DNA from: Leptospirales bacterium | Lineage (GTDB): Bacteria > Spirochaetota > Leptospiria > Leptospirales > Leptonemataceae | Assembly (NCBI GenBank): GCA_016788865.1 | Contig: JAEUSB010000017.1 | Location: forward strand, 81,128-145,127 | Direction: 5' to 3' | Length of the DNA stretch: 64,000 nucleotides | Shown: positions 35,002-42,993 of the stretch, in pieces | How positions within the stretch are numbered: position 1 is the first letter of the stretch | Layout: each line of letters begins with the position of its first letter | Made by a program: the position numbers and the translations under genes | The notes under the pieces: generated by a model | Databases searched by the model: none | Told to the model about the DNA's origin: nothing | Seen by the model: the letters and a program-made list of their open reading frames with translations, nothing else

Positions 35002-35897
35002 AACCAGATTGCGATGTAATTATTGTAGGCGCCGGAATGGCCGGAATGACGGCCGCGCTCTGGGCTAACCGACTGGGTCTATCATCTATTGTGCTTGAAG
35101 CTGCGGCGGAGCCGGGTGGGCAACTTGCGGGCATACAAGACAAACTGATTGATTTCCCGGGCTTTTCTGAAAACGGTTCAGACCTGGCAAAGACGTTATA
35201 CGATCAAGTCTTACGCGGTAATTCAAAGATCCAATTGGCAACGCCCGCTTTGAAGCTGGATCCGGCTGCCTGTGTGATTGAAAGCAACTCAGGAGCCGTG
35301 CGGGGACGGGCAATTGTAATTTCAACTGGATTGCGCCGCCGCAGGATTCCTCGGCTGGAGTCACTTTCAGAGTCATTCGTTTTCTACACATCACAGCCGC
35401 GAGAATCTTTTAGCGGAGACCGGCTGCTAATTCTCGGAGGTGGAGACGGAGCGGTCGAAAACGCATTGCTCCTTGCGCGGCAATGGCAGAAGATCTCATT
35501 GGTACACCGTAGCGCTTTGCGTGCCAGGCCCGCCCTGTTGGCGCAACTGTCGCAACATTCAAATGTTGAGACAATCTTGAACTCTACCCTGGAGAACATA
35601 GTAGGCAATCGAGTTGAAATACAAACCCCTGCGGGCGCCCGAGATCTGGTTGTGGATCGAATCCTTGTGAAGATTGGCTTTGAGGCGGACAGTTCGCTGA
35701 TCGCTACACTGGGATATGACTCCGGTACGTTCGCCCGAGTGTCAGCTGAGCAGGAGCTGTTATACCCGGACGGCAAGGTTGTCCCACAGGTCTGGGTCGC
35801 AGGTGACGTTTGCACCAGGATGGATCCCTCGCTCGTAGTTGCGGCCGGTCAGGCCTGCATCGCACTTCGGTCCATCGAGCGGCAATTGCGTCCATAG
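34998..35897 (+). CDS. Thioredoxin reductase-like flavoprotein lacking the CxxC
   Basis: A 299-residue FAD/NAD(P)-binding protein of the thioredoxin-reductase fold. FAD motif IIVGAGMAGMTAALWANRLG is at residues 6-25, the NAD(P) motif LILGGGDGAVENALLLARQW lies near 142, and the C-terminal VWVAGDVCTRMDPSLVVAAG is typical. Where thioredoxin reductase has its CATC disulfide, this protein has VFYTSQPRESF, with no cysteine pair. It is therefore more like the TrxR-type ferredoxin-NADP reductases, or a reductase of unknown partner. Coupled to the MDR gene. Confidence 0.82.
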   Translation: MKPDCDVIIVGAGMAGMTAALWANRLGLSSIVLEAAAEPGGQLAGIQDKLIDFPGFSENGSDLAKTLYDQVLRGNSKIQLATPALKLDPAACVIESNSGAVRGRAIVISTGLRRRRIPRLESLSESFVFYTSQPRESFSGDRLLILGGGDGAVENALLLARQWQKISLVHRSALRARPALLAQLSQHSNVETILNSTLENIVGNRVEIQTPAGARDLVVDRILVKIGFEADSSLIATLGYDSGTFARVSAEQELLYPDGKVVPQVWVAGDVCTRMDPSLVVAAGQACIALRSIERQLRP

Positions 35898-35999
35898 GCG
35901 CACCGGGGGTGTTCGCGATATCGAGATTGGATTCCGGGTTTGGCTCACGAAATACACATTCGGAATTGACTCGTACTACCAGGAAATCAACCTCTGATC

Positions 36000-37253
36000 A
36001 TGTCTGAGGAACGCACCGGCGAAATTGATTTCGCGTCCGCACGGGAACAGATCGAGAAGGCAGCAGAAGGGATAGGCGCCCAGGAACTTCCGCAACTCAG
36101 TTTCGAGAAAGGGGAGACTAGATTTGCGTTCAGCCCACGGGCCCTGGACAAGGCGCTTGTTTACGATGCGGTAGAAACAATCAAGACTTACATCGAGAAC
36201 ATTCGTGTTCACACGTTTGAATCGGGCTTCCTTGTGCTGCAGGGCATGGGCGATATGTTTTCACCACGGGCTATCACAGGTGGAACCAAGTATAAGTTTC
36301 TGAACGTCGGGGGTACTCCCAGAATCGAAGTAACGTGTAGAGGGAATCTGATACAGGAAGAGATCCAGGTTTGCACTGCGCTATTCAAACTTTTTCATGC
36401 AGGTAATTCCGCTCAGGATCCTCTCTCCGTGTTAAGCGAGTTAGGGGCTCAAGTTCACAAGCCAGGTCCGGAAACTTCTGAAGATCCCTGGAGCTGGATT
36501 GCGGGCTACGAGCAAACCAAAACGGAAGTTCAGGAAAGTGTCGTGATGCCTCTCAAGAACGCCGATATGTTTCGATCTGTGGCGAAACTTGCGCGTGGAT
36601 CAGACCAGGGCGTAATGCCAAGGGCCATCCTGTTCGAAGGGCCCCCTGGAGTTGGAAAGACGACCATGGCCCGAATCATTGCCGCGGACACAGGAATCCC
36701 GCTTGTCTATGTCCCAATTGAAAATATTCTCAGCAAGTACTACGGGGAGTCTTCGCAGAACCTGTCTCGCATCTTTGATGCGGCAGCTCAGCTGAATCAA
36801 GTTATTCTTTTTCTGGATGAGATCGATTCACTGGCGGGAAGCCGTGAGGAAGGTTTGTTCGAGGCTACACGACGTGTCCTGTCCGTTTTGCTTAGAAAGA
36901 TTGATGGATTTGACACGCGCGACGGAGTTTTAACGTTAGGCGCTACAAATCGCTCCCAGGATCTGGATCATGCTCTCCTGTCTCGATTTGATCACACCAT
37001 ACGCTTTCCGCTTCCAGGTCGCGAAGAGATTCGCGCAATATTCAGGAACTACGCCAGGCATCTGAAGTCGGAGGAGCTAATCGACCTGGGTCTGGCATGC
37101 GAGGGAATGTCAGGCAGAAATATCCGTGATATTTGCGAGTATGCGGAGCGGCGGCATGCGAGGTTGCTTCTGGCCTCGGGTGCTCAGCCCTCACCTCCTC
37201 CGGTCTCTTTGTACATCGAAGTGGCAAGAACCCGTCAGTCCAACAGTCAATAG
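36000..37253 (+). CDS. AAA+ ATPase with novel N-terminal region
   Basis: A 417-residue soluble ATPase. Walker A is GPPGVGKTT (about residues 214-222), Walker B ILFLDEIDSL (about 263-272), and the arginine finger region is LLSRFDHTIRF. The AAA module is the FtsH/spastin type and is followed by a C-terminal four-helix lid (MSGRNIRDICEYAERRH). The N-terminal 165 residues, with strands and helices such as GFLVLQGMGDMFSPRAITGG, match nothing I know and may bind the client. ATG start. The osmC-like gene starts 13 bases downstream. Confidence 0.85.
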   Translation: MSEERTGEIDFASAREQIEKAAEGIGAQELPQLSFEKGETRFAFSPRALDKALVYDAVETIKTYIENIRVHTFESGFLVLQGMGDMFSPRAITGGTKYKFLNVGGTPRIEVTCRGNLIQEEIQVCTALFKLFHAGNSAQDPLSVLSELGAQVHKPGPETSEDPWSWIAGYEQTKTEVQESVVMPLKNADMFRSVAKLARGSDQGVMPRAILFEGPPGVGKTTMARIIAADTGIPLVYVPIENILSKYYGESSQNLSRIFDAAAQLNQVILFLDEIDSLAGSREEGLFEATRRVLSVLLRKIDGFDTRDGVLTLGATNRSQDLDHALLSRFDHTIRFPLPGREEIRAIFRNYARHLKSEELIDLGLACEGMSGRNIRDICEYAERRHARLLLASGAQPSPPPVSLYIEVARTRQSNSQ

Positions 37254-37266
37254 AGAGGAAACGTAT

Positions 37267-37653
37267 ATGTCAGAAGTAAAAGTCCATCGAGGCGGCGGAA
37301 AGGTAAACCAGACTGTTGAGGTTGGCGTGCATCGCCTGGTCGCGGACGAGCCCGTCACAAATGGTGGCGAGGATACCGGGCCCGCTCCTCATGATTTCCT
37401 TGCAATTGCACTCGGAACCTGCACAGCCATTACGCTACGAATGTACTCGCAACACAAACAGTGGCCACTTGAGGACGCAGAAGTTACTGTCACAGTCAGC
37501 AAGGAGTCAGACTCAACTCGCCTTAACCGAACCATTCGGTTTGTGGGTGATTTGGATGATGCCCAGAAGGCGCGTCTATTAGCCGTTGCGAATCAATGTC
37601 CTGTCCACAAGACTTTGTCCGGGAAGATTGAGATTGTTACAAATGCTCTGTAG
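37267..37653 (+). CDS. OsmC-family peroxiredoxin-like protein
   Basis: A 128-residue protein. The two redox cysteines of the OsmC fold are in LAIALGTCTAITLRMYS (about Cys61) and VANQCPVHKTLSGKIEI (about Cys114). It resembles the YhfA/OsmC branch that reduces organic hydroperoxides. Start ATG 37267 is chosen because GAGAGGAAACG lies just upstream; a longer in-frame extension would overlap the AAA gene. The spacing from the AAA gene suggests cotranscription. Confidence 0.9.
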   Translation: MSEVKVHRGGGKVNQTVEVGVHRLVADEPVTNGGEDTGPAPHDFLAIALGTCTAITLRMYSQHKQWPLEDAEVTVTVSKESDSTRLNRTIRFVGDLDDAQKARLLAVANQCPVHKTLSGKIEIVTNAL

Positions 37654-37810
37654 CCACGGGGCATCGTGAACGAGCCAGTTCTATGATGCGAGTGACGCGC
37701 GGATCGTCTGCGTGTGCTTGAGCTTCTTCTGCGAGCGTAATGGCTCGGCGCGGTTCACCTAACGCCATCCTCTGAACCCAGCTTCCCCAATTTGAGAAAT
37801 CTCGTATGGA
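37637..37810 (-). pseudogene. Possible TPR-like gene remnant
   Basis: On the minus strand, a reading frame covers about 60 codons ending at 37637 and reads like the tail of a tetratricopeptide protein: MALGEPRRAITLAEEAQAHA followed by DDPRVTRIIELARSR. It has no start, ribosome site or intact upstream domain, and its downstream part overlaps a structured region, so it may be a decayed gene or a chance frame. It is opposite the transcription of the OsmC gene. Confidence 0.3.
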
Positions 37811-37833
37811 GCTTTTCTGCAGTAAGAGTGGAC
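37654..37833. other. Intergenic stretch before the structured RNA
   Basis: About 180 bases between the OsmC stop and the structured element. I see the minus-strand TPR-like remnant and no convincing promoter. A TTGAGA (37792-37797) is a weak -35 candidate on the plus strand, but no good -10 follows at 16-18 bases. If the RNA is part of the osmC transcript, this would be its 3' untranslated region. Confidence 0.4.
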
Positions 37834-37985
37834 GGGAAACCCGGGGGTAAAAATCATGGCATTGCATCGACCAAATCCGGGTTCTCTTCCCCCAGAATAC
37901 CCGGAACCCCTTCTGAATGGAAGGGGGCGATGCTTCGCATGAACACTCTTCCTGCCCCGGTTTCCCCCAACCGGGGCCTTTTTTT
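37834..37985 (+). ncRNA. Candidate structured RNA: three-way junction with terminator/antiterminator-like switch
   Basis: Read directly from the sequence. P2: CATG..GC (37855-37860) plus GCATCG (37864-37869) pairs with CGATGC (37928-37933) plus GC..ATG (37937-37941), with a 3x3 internal loop and one bulged G. It closes a junction holding P3, CCGGG TTCT (37877-37885) with AGAA..CCCGG (37894-37904), and P4, CCCCTTC (37907-37913) with GAAGGGG (37920-37926). GGGAAACC and GGGG (37834-37846) can pair with CCCCGGTTTCCC (37955-37966), 12 pairs with one bulge; this excludes the intrinsic terminator at 37954-37985. It matches no RNA family I know. Confidence 0.5.
37954..37985 (+). terminator. Intrinsic transcription terminator
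   Basis: A nine-base-pair perfect stem, GCCCCGGTT (37954-37962) with AACCGGGGC (37969-37977), loop TCCCCC, followed by CTTTTTTT. Its direction is plus, 300 bases after the OsmC stop, and it sits just beyond the end of the convergent HAD gene. It is one of the best intrinsic terminators in the window. Confidence 0.9.
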
Positions 37986-37987
37986 GT

Positions 37988-38638
37988 TCAAATTTGGCGG
38001 TTATGGGCGGGGGCATCGGGAAAGGCAGCCAGCCATTTCAAGAGCTCACTTGCATTCTTGAAAAGGTGCGGATGCCATCCGGCTCTGCTCGGTTCGATCA
38101 GATTTTCCGCGCGATCATCAATGAAGAAGACCTGGTCCTCTCCGGTGATGTTCAACGCGCGCGCCACTCTGGCATAATAGTCCGGAAACGGTTTTCTCAC
38201 TCCGAGTTCGCTTGAAAAAAATCTGTGATGAAATAGGTCGCTGAGTTCCGGTCTGAGTCGTAGAACCTCTGTGAACCAGGGGCTGTAATTAGACACAAGT
38301 GCAAGCCGACCGCTTTTCTTCAGATTCGTCAGAGCCTCCGCCATCCCCGTCTTGAATGCAATGGGTCTGCTGTATAGATGCTCTTTGATCCGAGCAGGAT
38401 GAATTAGCCGGGAGCGGGTCTCTGGATGAAGTGTCTTTCTATAGAAGACATCAAAATATTCTTCCTCCGAAATCTGTCCGCATTCCCACGATTCGAAAGC
38501 TCCCGGCTCTCTGTAACTCCGCCATTCATGGAAGGGGATTTCCTGGAGAAGAGCTTGAATAGTCCCATGATAGGGATCTTCAACCACTGTGTCCATAAGG
38601 TCGAACAGGTAGTACCGCACCAGGCAATGAAAGAACAC
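37988..38638 (-). CDS. HAD-superfamily hydrolase
   Basis: A 216-residue HAD protein. Motif I is YYLFDLMDTVVEDPY, with nucleophile Asp in DLMDT; motif II LALVSNYSPW; motif III the lysine in LGVRKPFPDYY; motif IV VFFIDDRAENL. A helical cap lies between motifs I and II. Substrate unknown; the layout resembles haloacid dehalogenase or epoxide-type HAD-IA members. GTG start at 38638; an internal GTG at 38620, six codons later, is an alternative and would put motif I nearer the N-terminus as usual. Ends two bases beyond the plus-strand terminator tail. Confidence 0.82.
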   Translation of the reverse strand: MFFHCLVRYYLFDLMDTVVEDPYHGTIQALLQEIPFHEWRSYREPGAFESWECGQISEEEYFDVFYRKTLHPETRSRLIHPARIKEHLYSRPIAFKTGMAEALTNLKKSGRLALVSNYSPWFTEVLRLRPELSDLFHHRFFSSELGVRKPFPDYYARVARALNITGEDQVFFIDDRAENLIEPSRAGWHPHLFKNASELLKWLAAFPDAPAHNRQI

Positions 38639-38699
38639 AGACGCGCAACGGTCACGAATAAATTGACCCGGCCGAACGGGTTAGGAAACTCAGCTGTCC

Positions 38700-40010
38700 A
38701 TGTTCTATTTCATTTATAACGCAATTCTTTCCATACTCTGGCCGGTCTATGTCCTTTGCTCGATTCTAATGCCGGGACTTCGTGAATTTCGCAGGAGTAG
38801 GATAACGTTAGACGACTTTCCGGCCTTGAACCCGCAGGGAGCACCTCTCCTCTGGCTGCATGCGGCTTCGGTAGGGGAAATGGATCAAGCGCTCGCTGTG
38901 GCTCGTGAGTTTCGCCCCCTTCACCCAAAAGTGAGAATAGCTCTCAGCGTGTTTAGCTTGAGCGTAAAGAAACTTGAGCATTCGGATGTAGACGTAATGT
39001 TTCGATTGCCTGTAGATTTCTATTGGTCATGGGCCAAGCTTTTACGGGCCCTGAAGCCCGGAGCTTTTGTTACTTTTACGTGGGATGTATTCCCAAACCT
39101 TTTGCTGCATCTCAAGAAGAACCAAACTCCTGCGTTTCTGTCATGCGCCGCGCTCGCAGCCGATTCAAGTCGACTGAGGTTCCCACTGCGTCCTTTAATG
39201 AAGCCAGTTTACAGAAAACTTTCGGGTATCGGTGTCGTGGATCAAAATAATCTGGAAAGATTTCAAATCCTCGCAAGTGCGGAGGACCGGCAACAGGATC
39301 AGTCAAAAGCCAACCAACGCTCGCGCGATTGGCCACGTGTTATGGTTACCGGGGACAGCCGGTACGATGCCATTTTTCACCGGATTGAAAACGCAAAGCT
39401 ATCGGATGAGATTGAACGGAAGTTGAAATCATCCTCCAGAAACTGGATCCTCGCTTCTACCTATGCTGCCTGTGACGACGTAATCCTGCCTCACCTGAAG
39501 GCAATCCTTGATGAATTTCGGGACCTGAATGTCCTGGTCTTTCCACACTTTGTCGACGAAAAGAGAATCCAATCCATTGAAGCCAAAATACGAGAACAGA
39601 GCCTGAGTTACACACGGTTCTCTGATTCAACCCCCGGCAGAATATGCATAGTAGATCAGCTGGGAGTCCTGGCGCTTGCCTACCGTTATGCGGCATTTGC
39701 CTACGTGGGCGGCGGATTTCACCACCGGATTCACAATACGGGTGAGCCTGCCGCCTTTGCTCTGCCCATCTTAACCGGGCCCAGAATCGAAACCAGTCCG
39801 GTCGCCTTGCTTTTAGAGGAGAAGGGTGCTCTTTCTCGAATAGATTCACAAACAATTGTGGATCGTGTGCGGGTCTTGATGAAAGACGATGCGCAAAGAG
39901 TAGCCACGGGAAGACGCGGGCAGCAAGCCCTGCAAAATGAGCGCGGCAGCGCGAAGAAGTTTGTGGCGGCGTTCCTGAGCGCGGTTTTTGCCGAGCAACC
40001 CCGGCGGTAA
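38700..40010 (+). CDS. waaA: 3-deoxy-D-manno-octulosonic acid (Kdo) transferase
   Basis: A 436-residue GT30 enzyme that adds Kdo to the lipid A precursor at the inner face of the inner membrane. It has a short N-terminal anchor (MFYFIYNAILSILWPVYVLC), then LLWLHAASVGEMDQALAVAR, the family-typical SVGE motif, and near the end YVGGGFHHRIHNTGEPAAFA, which carries the donor-site residues. Length is normal. Its presence with hldD implies an LPS with inner-core Kdo and heptose. No lipid A genes are adjacent. Convergent with the phosphatase gene, one base apart. Confidence 0.93.
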   Translation: MFYFIYNAILSILWPVYVLCSILMPGLREFRRSRITLDDFPALNPQGAPLLWLHAASVGEMDQALAVAREFRPLHPKVRIALSVFSLSVKKLEHSDVDVMFRLPVDFYWSWAKLLRALKPGAFVTFTWDVFPNLLLHLKKNQTPAFLSCAALAADSSRLRFPLRPLMKPVYRKLSGIGVVDQNNLERFQILASAEDRQQDQSKANQRSRDWPRVMVTGDSRYDAIFHRIENAKLSDEIERKLKSSSRNWILASTYAACDDVILPHLKAILDEFRDLNVLVFPHFVDEKRIQSIEAKIREQSLSYTRFSDSTPGRICIVDQLGVLALAYRYAAFAYVGGGFHHRIHNTGEPAAFALPILTGPRIETSPVALLLEEKGALSRIDSQTIVDRVRVLMKDDAQRVATGRRGQQALQNERGSAKKFVAAFLSAVFAEQPRR

Positions 40011-41522
40011 TCAAGGGCGGACAATATCCGTAAGAATGATGGACCGGTCGTCTTCCCTCTGTGAATTTCCCTGAAAGTCCAGGACCGCTGCCTTGATTGA
40101 TTCCATTGTTTCTTCGGTGCTGAGCGCCAGGTTCTGGCGAAATAGGGAGAGAAATCCCCGCTCTCCGAGCATTTGACCATCGCGTTCGGCTTCAGTAATT
40201 CCGTCAGTGTAGACAATCAATCTTGCAGCATCTCCGAGTGGGATCGTGGCTTCGCGAAAACTCACCCGACTAAAAATGCCGAGCATCTTACCTGTGCTTC
40301 GAATAAATCGAACCTGCGCCTTGTCCCCGTGGCGTTGAATCAAGAAGGCTTTTGGATGGCCGGCGTTACAGCACTTGATAATGCGTTTCTTAAGATTGAT
40401 ATAAATGTAGATGGCCGTAACAAAGTTGTCTGAGAGCTTTCCGTATAAGGATTCATTCATCATGCGCATTGTTTTCTCGGGGCGCTCAGCATAGTGTTCG
40501 TTTTCTTCGAATGCCAGCTTGACGGTATTGAAGAACATGGCTGCGCCAATTCCGTGACCTGAAATGTCTGCGAGGAAGATGGAGTATTCGTGATCATCAA
40601 TTTTGCGGACATTGTAGTAGTCTCCGCCAATACTCATTAGAGGATCATACCACAGCGCGAATCTTATGCGATCGTCTCCCGAGGGCAATGTCTTTTGAAG
40701 ATTCTTGTCCTGGGTTTTACCCGCGATTCTTATTTCGGAATCAACGTTCTTCTTTTCTGCCAGGATTTGCTTATTCAACGCATCCATTTCGTGAATCGCC
40801 TGCTTCAAGCGATCGGCAGTTTCGCGATGGAGTACTCGAATGAAATTGTCAGACAGCTCTTCAATAATCTCTTTGCTTACAAGGTATTCAAGCCGACTCT
40901 GTGTCGACAATCGTCTCAATAGCGTAAAAGTAATTTCACGGCGCAGTTCTAATTCCGCAGAGTAGATTTCATCAAAAGAAATTTCGTAGTCCGAAGAGAA
41001 GAGCATTCGGCGCACGATTGTTTCGACATCAGAGAATCCAAATGGCTTATCCTCGAGCAGCGAATAGAGACGATTCTTGTAAATATCAAAGTAGTTCATT
41101 ACCTTCTGCGCAGTCAGATTCCCGCGTGCATGGAGCGTCAGTATCCAGCGCCCAATCATGGAAGTTTTGCTGAAATCTTTGCCAACAGGATAGAAGACTC
41201 TGGCTTGCAATTCCTTTAGCTGGAAGATCACGTCGCGATGCGAGGCAACTATTCCGGGCATCATCTTCTCAAATGTTGTCCGATGTTCCGACAGGAGTTT
41301 TTGAAGAAAGTAGATTAGGTCATCACGAAGAAACTCGTACAGGTTCTCACGGACAACTTTCTTGTCCAGGGAGGGTACGCCGGATGCCTTTTCTATGATC
41401 AGCTGAACCTTTGCCTGGAACAGGTCTACTTCGAATTTGAGTTCATCGGCCTTATCAACCGGAACGCCGGCAATGGTCCGGGCTACTGAAGCCTGCATTT
41501 TTTCTATCTCGTTTTGTTCCAT
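40011..41522 (-). CDS. SpoIIE-type PP2C serine phosphatase
   Basis: A 503-residue soluble protein. The C-terminal 240 residues are a SpoIIE/RsbU-type PP2C phosphatase: LMSIGGDYYNVRKIDDHEYS, FLADISGHGIGAAMFFNTV and the metal-binding LIVYTDGITEAERDGQML. A helical linker (ILAEKKNVDSEIRI, about residues 245-265) joins it to a 240-residue N-terminal region with no family I recognise. Such phosphatases act in partner-switching circuits by dephosphorylating an anti-sigma antagonist. No antagonist gene is adjacent. Convergent with waaA. Confidence 0.9.
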   Translation of the reverse strand: MEQNEIEKMQASVARTIAGVPVDKADELKFEVDLFQAKVQLIIEKASGVPSLDKKVVRENLYEFLRDDLIYFLQKLLSEHRTTFEKMMPGIVASHRDVIFQLKELQARVFYPVGKDFSKTSMIGRWILTLHARGNLTAQKVMNYFDIYKNRLYSLLEDKPFGFSDVETIVRRMLFSSDYEISFDEIYSAELELRREITFTLLRRLSTQSRLEYLVSKEIIEELSDNFIRVLHRETADRLKQAIHEMDALNKQILAEKKNVDSEIRIAGKTQDKNLQKTLPSGDDRIRFALWYDPLMSIGGDYYNVRKIDDHEYSIFLADISGHGIGAAMFFNTVKLAFEENEHYAERPEKTMRMMNESLYGKLSDNFVTAIYIYINLKKRIIKCCNAGHPKAFLIQRHGDKAQVRFIRSTGKMLGIFSRVSFREATIPLGDAARLIVYTDGITEAERDGQMLGERGFLSLFRQNLALSTEETMESIKAAVLDFQGNSQREDDRSIILTDIVRP

Positions 41523-41597
41523 GCAGAAAAGCCCTTATCTCAGACCAAAAACCAGTAAATGGTTTGATTGGAAAGTAAACTTACAAACCCTGGAGAG

Positions 41598-42425
41598 ATG
41601 ATTCAGCTTACGGAAGCCGTCTTATTGGGAATAATCCAGGGGCTAACGGAATTTATCCCCGTTTCGAGTACGGCGCACTTACGAGTGATTCCGGCGCTGC
41701 TCGGCCTTCCTGATCCGGGCGCTGCCTATTCTGCTGTCATTCAGCTCGGTACGCTCATCTCTCTCTTGATATACTTTCGCAGGGATCTCACCACATTTAC
41801 CATCGCCAGCGTTCAGGGTCTGTTTTCAGGAAAACCCTTTGAGGAAGAGAATAGCCGCATGCTCTGGTTCCTTGCTGTCGGGACGGTCCCCGTCTGCATC
41901 TTTGGATTACTATTCTCCAAATACATCACCGGGGACTTGAGATCGCTCTACGTAATCGCAGCAAGCCTAATCGTCTTTGCAATCATTCTGTACGCGGTGG
42001 ATCGGTATTCAAAAGGCACAAAGCAAATCGGGGATTTCAATTTGCGCGATGCCCTGCTCATCGGCCTGGCACAGAGTCTCGCCCTGATTCCCGGGGCTTC
42101 GCGTTCCGGAATGACATTGATGATGGGCCTTGGGCTAAAGTACACTCGCGAAAGTAGCATGCGCATTTCATTCCTCTTGAGCATACCTGCAATTGCCCTT
42201 TCCGGGTTCTACGAATTGTACAAGGAGAGGGAAGCCCTGGCCGCGACTGGTTTCCCTGGACTGCTGGTAGCCACAGTCGTCTCAGCAATTGTTGGATATT
42301 TGAGCGTAGCATTCTTGTTGAAATTTTTGCGAACTCATTCGACGGCCCTATTCGCCGTCTATCGGATTGTGCTCGGTGTGATTCTCCTGGTTCTTCTCAA
42401 GATGGGATATCTGAGCGCACTCTAA
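41598..42425 (+). CDS. uppP: Undecaprenyl-diphosphatase UppP (BacA)
   Basis: A 275-residue polytopic membrane protein. The two catalytic regions are GIIQGLTEFIPVSSTAHLRV (about residues 10-29) and PGASRSGMTLMMGLGL (about 162-177). It regenerates undecaprenyl phosphate for peptidoglycan and surface polysaccharide synthesis. Starting at ATG 41598, with GGAG just upstream, puts the catalytic region at the usual distance from the N-terminus; an upstream TTG (41568) is less likely. Faces away from the phosphatase gene. Confidence 0.95.
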   Translation: MIQLTEAVLLGIIQGLTEFIPVSSTAHLRVIPALLGLPDPGAAYSAVIQLGTLISLLIYFRRDLTTFTIASVQGLFSGKPFEEENSRMLWFLAVGTVPVCIFGLLFSKYITGDLRSLYVIAASLIVFAIILYAVDRYSKGTKQIGDFNLRDALLIGLAQSLALIPGASRSGMTLMMGLGLKYTRESSMRISFLLSIPAIALSGFYELYKEREALAATGFPGLLVATVVSAIVGYLSVAFLLKFLRTHSTALFAVYRIVLGVILLVLLKMGYLSAL

Positions 42426-42498
42426 GCGTCGCAGGCCAGAGTTCAATCATCGACATCGCTTTGGCTTGACCAGGGGGGCCTTACGGTCCCTTTAGACT

Positions 42499-42993
42499 GT
42501 GCTCTGGCGAAGCCTCTCTGTCATTTTTGTTTTCGCAAGTTTTCTGAGTTTTCACCCACTTGCTGCCAATGAGGAGCGCATTGTTGCCGTTCCGCGACCG
42601 CCGGATTTCCTGGAACTGCTCCTCAATTCAGACATTGTTGTGCGAGGTCGACTGATCCACTCGCAGGAGTTCAAGATCGGTTCCCTTTCCATGGCGCAAC
42701 CCAGGTTTATTTGTCTGGAAATTTTCAAGGCATCTGCGTACTTTCCGCTCTCACTCGGAGAGCGTTTCACAGTGACACATCGCATTCGCCTGGATGAGCT
42801 TGGACCAGGGTTTCAGAAGCCCATAGACACTGGCGATTACATAGTTTTCCTTAATATTCGAAACGTAGAAACCGGAGGCAAAATCACGGGATACACAGCG
42901 GTTTTCCCGGATCCGCAGGTGTATGCTATCTGGAATGTTACCGACGATTTGATCACCAGAGCCCGAGCATTCCGCAACCAGAGTCAGCCGTGA
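42499..42993 (+). CDS. Secreted protein of unknown function
   Basis: A 164-residue protein with a signal peptide (MLWRSLSVIFVFASFLSFHP, cleavage near residue 23). The mature part contains a short sequence with the look of a beta domain: DIVVRGRLIHSQEFKIG, then FTVTHRIRLDELGPGF and TGDYIVFLNIRNVETGG. No family is recognised. GTG start. The stop overlaps the GTG start of the next gene (GTGA), so the pair are coupled and probably work together at the envelope. Confidence 0.7.
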   Translation: MLWRSLSVIFVFASFLSFHPLAANEERIVAVPRPPDFLELLLNSDIVVRGRLIHSQEFKIGSLSMAQPRFICLEIFKASAYFPLSLGERFTVTHRIRLDELGPGFQKPIDTGDYIVFLNIRNVETGGKITGYTAVFPDPQVYAIWNVTDDLITRARAFRNQSQP

